From the NCBI GenBank assembly GCA_050701815.1, contig JBOGDL010000394.1:1-8964 (forward strand): a stretch of 8,964 nucleotides of DNA, in the 5' to 3' direction. The notes under the pieces were generated by a model, which was given only the letters and a program-made list of their open reading frames with translations, was not told the origin of the DNA and did no database searches. The position numbers and the translations under genes are program-made. The first letter of the stretch is position 1. Every line of letters begins with the position of its first letter. Shown piece by piece: positions 6,318 to 8,964 of the stretch. This DNA is from WHSM01 sp050701815 (GTDB lineage Bacteria; Actinomycetota; Actinomycetes; Mycobacteriales; Micromonosporaceae).

Positions 6318-6342
6318 GCCGTGTCACGGCACGCTGACGTGC
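6318..6342. promoter_or_regulatory. Overlapping dyads upstream of the LacI-type gene
   Basis: GCCGTGTCACGGC (6318-6330) is a perfect dyad with 6-bp arms around a single T. GCACG and CGTGC around CTGA (6329-6342) form a second one directly beside it. CGTGTCA also recurs at 6303-6309. They lie about 60-85 bp before the repressor start, a position suited to autoregulation, but odd symmetry is not the usual LacI-family form. Confidence 0.3.
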
Positions 6343-6472
6343 TCACGCTTCGCGACCACGCCACTGCCAGCGGCAACACACCGGGTTAGCTCACAGCGAC
6401 GATCTACCAGTGGGCCGCCACAACGACCGGGGCATGTGGCAAGATTCCTGACAATACGCCGCTCCCGCAAAC

Positions 6473-6500
6473 TTGAGTCCCGACGATTACGTGGCAGGCT
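6473..6500 (+). promoter_or_regulatory. Probable leaderless promoter of TPR-WG gene
   Basis: TTGAGT (6473-6478) and CAGGCT (6495-6500) are 16 bp apart, and CAGGCT is one base from the common actinobacterial TAGGCT. Seven bases separate the box from GTG 6508, so transcription would begin at or next to the start codon. There is no Shine-Dalgarno in the interval. Confidence 0.45.
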
Positions 6501-6507
6501 ATCCCGG

Positions 6508-7923
6508 GTGAACGCACTGGCAGCCGATGACTCGGGCGGTCTGACCGAGGCCTTCGTCAGTGCCATCACAGAGCCCGAGAGAGCACTCGCTGAGCTGACT
6601 CTGCCACTCGACAACGACACGCTGCGTGAGCTGGTAGAGGACCCCACTCCGCTGGAGTTGATTCAGGAAGGCTTGACCCGCAAGCTGGGCGCCTCCCTCA
6701 CCGACGCCTCCCGAACCAGGTTGTACGGGCTGCGGGCGGTCACGTCGCGGCTGCTGGGCCGGCTCAAGGAAGCCCTCGACGACGCGGAGAGATCGCTCGT
6801 CCACGCCAAGGCCACTGGTTCGGCGCGCAAGGTGGCTGTGGCGCAGACCCGGCTGGCGCGGGTGCTGCAGTGGCGCGGTGACCATCTGGTCGCCGACGAG
6901 CTCTACCAACGCGCGCTCGACGCGTCGGTGCCAGATCGACTCCGGGCGGCGATTCACCATCACGCCGGCGCCAGCTGTCTTGACCAGGGCCGTTTCCTGG
7001 AAGCGATCAACCACTTCGAGAAGGCGCTGGCGCTGCGTCCCGACGAGGACGCCGAGCAGTTGGCTGTGACCGATCGCGCCTTCAACGCGATCAGCCGCCG
7101 AGCTGAAGAATCCGGTTTCGGGCCGTTCTCACGTACCCGGGCTGAGATCTTGCAGGAGCCGGCGCCACCTCGGTTGCGGTTCCACAAGGTGCTTCGGCGG
7201 TACGGGTTCACCGACCCCTCAGGCACGGTGGCGATCCCTCCCACGTACCAGAAGGCCTATCCGTTCTCCGACGGGCTTGCCTGGGTGCAACCGGAGGATT
7301 CCAGCATGTGGTCGTCCATCGACATCACAGGTCGGCCGGTGATCTCAGCGACGGACTACCAGGGAGTGTCGCCGTACAGCGAAGGCTTGTCCTGGGTGAT
7401 GACCGACCCCGTGGTGGGCTGGTTCGCGATCGACGCCGGCGGGATGGTGGTCGTCTCACCCGCCGGCTACACCGACGTCCGGCCGTTCCAGGCGGGGATG
7501 GCCGCGGTGCAGCGCTCCGGCCGCTGGGGCGCCGTCGACCGGGACGGCCGGGAGCTGATCAGCATGGAGTACGACGGTTTTCGCACCGCCCGTTCCGACG
7601 CCGTCTACCAGGCCGGGTTCACCTCTGAAGGACTCGCCGTGGTGAAGCTCGAAGACCGCATGGGTGTGATCAACCACAACGGGGAAGTGATGGTGCCGAT
7701 CAAGTACGGGCAGGTCGAGATCCATCCGCTGGCGTACCTGGTGAAGCCCCCGTACGCGGAACAGGACTACACCAACCCGTTCCGCACCTCGGTCGACTTG
7801 GCGGACGGTTGGGGCGCCCTGGACCGCAGCGGGAAGCCGATCGTCGAGACCATCCACATGAACCGGGCCGAGGTGCTGGAAGAGCTCGAGAAAATGCTGC
7901 GCGACGCCCGCCCGATCCTGTGA
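6508..7923 (+). CDS. TPR-like and WG repeat protein
   Basis: A 471-residue protein of unknown function with two halves. Residues about 70-180 are alpha-helical and TPR-like: paired helices such as RLLGRLKEALDDAERSL, RLARVLQWRGDHLVADELY and CLDQGRFLEAINHFEKALAL, the last a near-canonical TPR ending in RPDE. Residues about 230-445 hold about six WG-type repeats with the turn motif aromatic/Trp-G-x-x-D-x-x-G: YGFTDPSG (232), a degenerate SIDITG (270), GWFAIDAGG (304), RWGAVDRDG (339), RMGVINHNG (384) and GWGALDRSG (434). Several are preceded by a Y...PFxxGLAxV segment. WG repeats are usually taken as beta-rich binding modules, and TPRs as protein docking surfaces. There is no signal peptide or membrane helix, so it is probably cytosolic. 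The frame is open from 6232, but the upstream part is antisense to the LacI gene and low in protein character, so GTG 6508 is preferred. It has no operon partner on the left; an aldo/keto reductase follows with its own apparent promoter. Confidence 0.85.
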   Translation: MNALAADDSGGLTEAFVSAITEPERALAELTLPLDNDTLRELVEDPTPLELIQEGLTRKLGASLTDASRTRLYGLRAVTSRLLGRLKEALDDAERSLVHAKATGSARKVAVAQTRLARVLQWRGDHLVADELYQRALDASVPDRLRAAIHHHAGASCLDQGRFLEAINHFEKALALRPDEDAEQLAVTDRAFNAISRRAEESGFGPFSRTRAEILQEPAPPRLRFHKVLRRYGFTDPSGTVAIPPTYQKAYPFSDGLAWVQPEDSSMWSSIDITGRPVISATDYQGVSPYSEGLSWVMTDPVVGWFAIDAGGMVVVSPAGYTDVRPFQAGMAAVQRSGRWGAVDRDGRELISMEYDGFRTARSDAVYQAGFTSEGLAVVKLEDRMGVINHNGEVMVPIKYGQVEIHPLAYLVKPPYAEQDYTNPFRTSVDLADGWGALDRSGKPIVETIHMNRAEVLEELEKMLRDARPIL

Positions 7924-7943
7924 CTTGACCGGCCGACCACCAG

Positions 7944-7965
7944 CCGCCGAGCACTGCGACGGCGG
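7944..7965 (+). terminator. Weak hairpin after TPR-WG gene
   Basis: CCGCCG (7944-7949) and CGGCGG (7960-7965) form a 6-bp stem with a 10-nt loop, 20 nt after the stop at 7923. There is no U-tract. It could end the TPR-WG transcript or be incidental GC-rich pairing just before the next promoter. Confidence 0.3.
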
Positions 7966-7971
7966 GGCCTC

Positions 7972-7977
7972 TAGGGT
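7972..7977 (+). promoter_or_regulatory. -10 box for leaderless aldo/keto reductase mRNA
   Basis: TAGGGT matches TAnnnT and ends exactly 7 nt before ATG 7985, the classic actinobacterial leaderless arrangement. No Shine-Dalgarno is present between them (CGGGCAG). The -35 region is not conserved. Confidence 0.5.
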
Positions 7978-7984
7978 CGGGCAG

Positions 7985-8964
7985 ATGGAATTCCGTCGTC
8001 TGGGCCGCTCCGGCCTCAATGTCAGTGAAATCTCGTACGGTAACTGGATCACACACGGGTCCCAGGTCGCCGAAGATGTCGCGATCGAATGCGTGCGCGC
8101 GGCGCGGGACGCGGGGATCACCACGTTCGACACCGCCGACGTGTACGCCGCCGGCAAAGCCGAGTCGGTGCTCGGCAAGGCGCTGGCGGGTGAGCGCCGC
8201 GAAGACGTGGAGATCTTCACCAAGGTGTACTTCCCGATGGGCGAGGGTCCCAATGACAAAGGTTTGTCACGCAAACACATCATGGAGTCGATCGACGCGT
8301 CGCTGAGCCGCCTCGGCACCGACTACGTCGACCTGTACCAGGCCCACCGGCACGACAACTCCGTTCCGCTGGAAGAGACCATGCTGGCGTTCGCGGACGT
8401 GGTGCGCCAGGGCAAGGCGCTCTACATCGGAGTCTCGGAGTGGCGCGCCGAGCAGCTGCGCGCCGCGGCGTCGCTGGCCGCCGAGCTGAAGGTCCCGTTG
8501 ATCTCCAACCAACCTCAGTACTCGATGCTCTGGCGGGTGATCGAAACCGAGGTGGCGCCCACCAGCGAAGAGCTCGGGATCAGCCAGATCGTGTGGTCTC
8601 CGATCGCGCAAGGCGTGTTGACCGGCAAGTACCAGCCGGGTCAGCCGCCACCCGAGGCGTCCCGCGCCACCGACCCCAGCGGGGGCCAGTTCATGCAAAA
8701 GCTGCTCGCGGACAAGGTGCTGACCAGAGTGGCTGAGCTGAAGCCGATCGCTGAGGCGGCCGGGCTCTCCATGTCGCAACTGGCCATCGCCTGGGTGCTG
8801 CAGAACCAGAACGTGGCCAGCGCGATCATCGGCGCCAGCCGACCGGAGCAGGTGGCCGAGAACGTCAAGGCCGCTGGTGTGCGGCTCGAGCCAGCGACCC
8901 TGAAGGCGATCGACGACGTGCTGGACCCGGTCATCCAACGCTCCCCCGACCTCACCGCAAGCCC
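7985..8964 (+). CDS. Aldo/keto reductase, cut by right edge
   Basis: The frame is open to the window end: 326 codons plus 2 nt. The stop is outside, but family members of this type are about 320-335 residues, so little is missing. It is a (beta/alpha)8-barrel NADPH-dependent oxidoreductase reducing aldehydes or ketones in the cytosol. The catalytic tetrad is complete: Asp49 and Tyr54 (TTFDTADVYAAGKAE), Lys80 (IFTKVYFP) and His121 (DYVDLYQAHRHD). The cofactor half shows YIGVSEW (147-153), NQPQYSMLWR (175-184), QIVWSPIAQGVLTGKY (201-216) and IIGASRPEQVAENV (281-294), the GASRPEQ loop being the phosphate-binding site. The WSPIAQGVLTGKY form places it near the voltage-gated potassium channel beta-subunit-like and YghZ-like branches. 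The substrate is unknown. A leaderless start at ATG 7985 is supported by TAGGGT 7 nt upstream and by family alignment (MEFRRLGRSGLNVS). Confidence 0.95.
   Translation, partial: MEFRRLGRSGLNVSEISYGNWITHGSQVAEDVAIECVRAARDAGITTFDTADVYAAGKAESVLGKALAGERREDVEIFTKVYFPMGEGPNDKGLSRKHIMESIDASLSRLGTDYVDLYQAHRHDNSVPLEETMLAFADVVRQGKALYIGVSEWRAEQLRAAASLAAELKVPLISNQPQYSMLWRVIETEVAPTSEELGISQIVWSPIAQGVLTGKYQPGQPPPEASRATDPSGGQFMQKLLADKVLTRVAELKPIAEAAGLSMSQLAIAWVLQNQNVASAIIGASRPEQVAENVKAAGVRLEPATLKAIDDVLDPVIQRSPDLTAS

Noticed and set aside
6232..6507. Upstream extension of the TPR-WG protein
   Set aside because: It overlaps the LacI-type start region on the other strand, is Arg/Ser/Pro-rich without structure, and is followed by a better GTG with a fitting promoter.
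8267..8955. Minus-strand open frames opposite the aldo/keto reductase
   Set aside because: The plus-strand frame from 7985 carries the full catalytic tetrad and cofactor loop, so the minus frames are shadows.

Overview
The window is high-GC throughout, with strongly G/C-biased third codon positions, frequent GTG starts and several starts that look leaderless (a TAnnnT-like -10 box 6-7 nt before the start codon). Together with an actinomycete-type secreted SGNH lipase, this points to a high-GC actinobacterium. Genus cannot be fixed from the sequence. All protein names are family recognitions by eye; no database search was run.

Layout. (1) 1-131, minus strand: N-terminal end of a probable precorrin-8X methylmutase (cobalamin synthesis), leaving the window on the left. 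(2) 132-489: gene-poor spacer with no B12 riboswitch that I can recognise. (3) 490-1239, plus: class I SAM-dependent methyltransferase, facing a minus-strand gene across a bidirectional hairpin (1235-1264). (4) 4109-1260, minus: threonine-catabolic operon tdh-kbl plus a small NYN/PIN-type putative nuclease whose start overlaps the end of kbl. Threonine dehydrogenase makes 2-amino-3-ketobutyrate, and KBL cleaves it with CoA to glycine and acetyl-CoA. (5) 4110-4334: divergent control region between tdh and a secreted lipase, holding a perfect 18-bp palindrome and a second 8-bp-arm dyad just before the preferred tdh start. (6) 4335-5186, plus: secreted GDS(L)/SGNH esterase-lipase with signal peptide and six cysteines. 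(7) 5228-6256, minus: LacI-family repressor, convergent with the lipase and sharing a 12-bp-stem terminator with it. (8) 6508-7923, plus: a two-part protein with N-terminal TPR-like helices and C-terminal WG repeats, probably leaderless. (9) 7985-8964, plus: aldo/keto reductase, cut by the right edge close to its expected C-terminus.

The window is mostly ordinary chromosome. There is no tRNA, rRNA, CRISPR array, insertion sequence or phage gene that I can see. The least explained elements are the 18-bp palindrome with its paired candidate promoters, the TPR-WG protein, the coupling of a nuclease-like ORF to kbl, and the broken reading frame ahead of the methylmutase.
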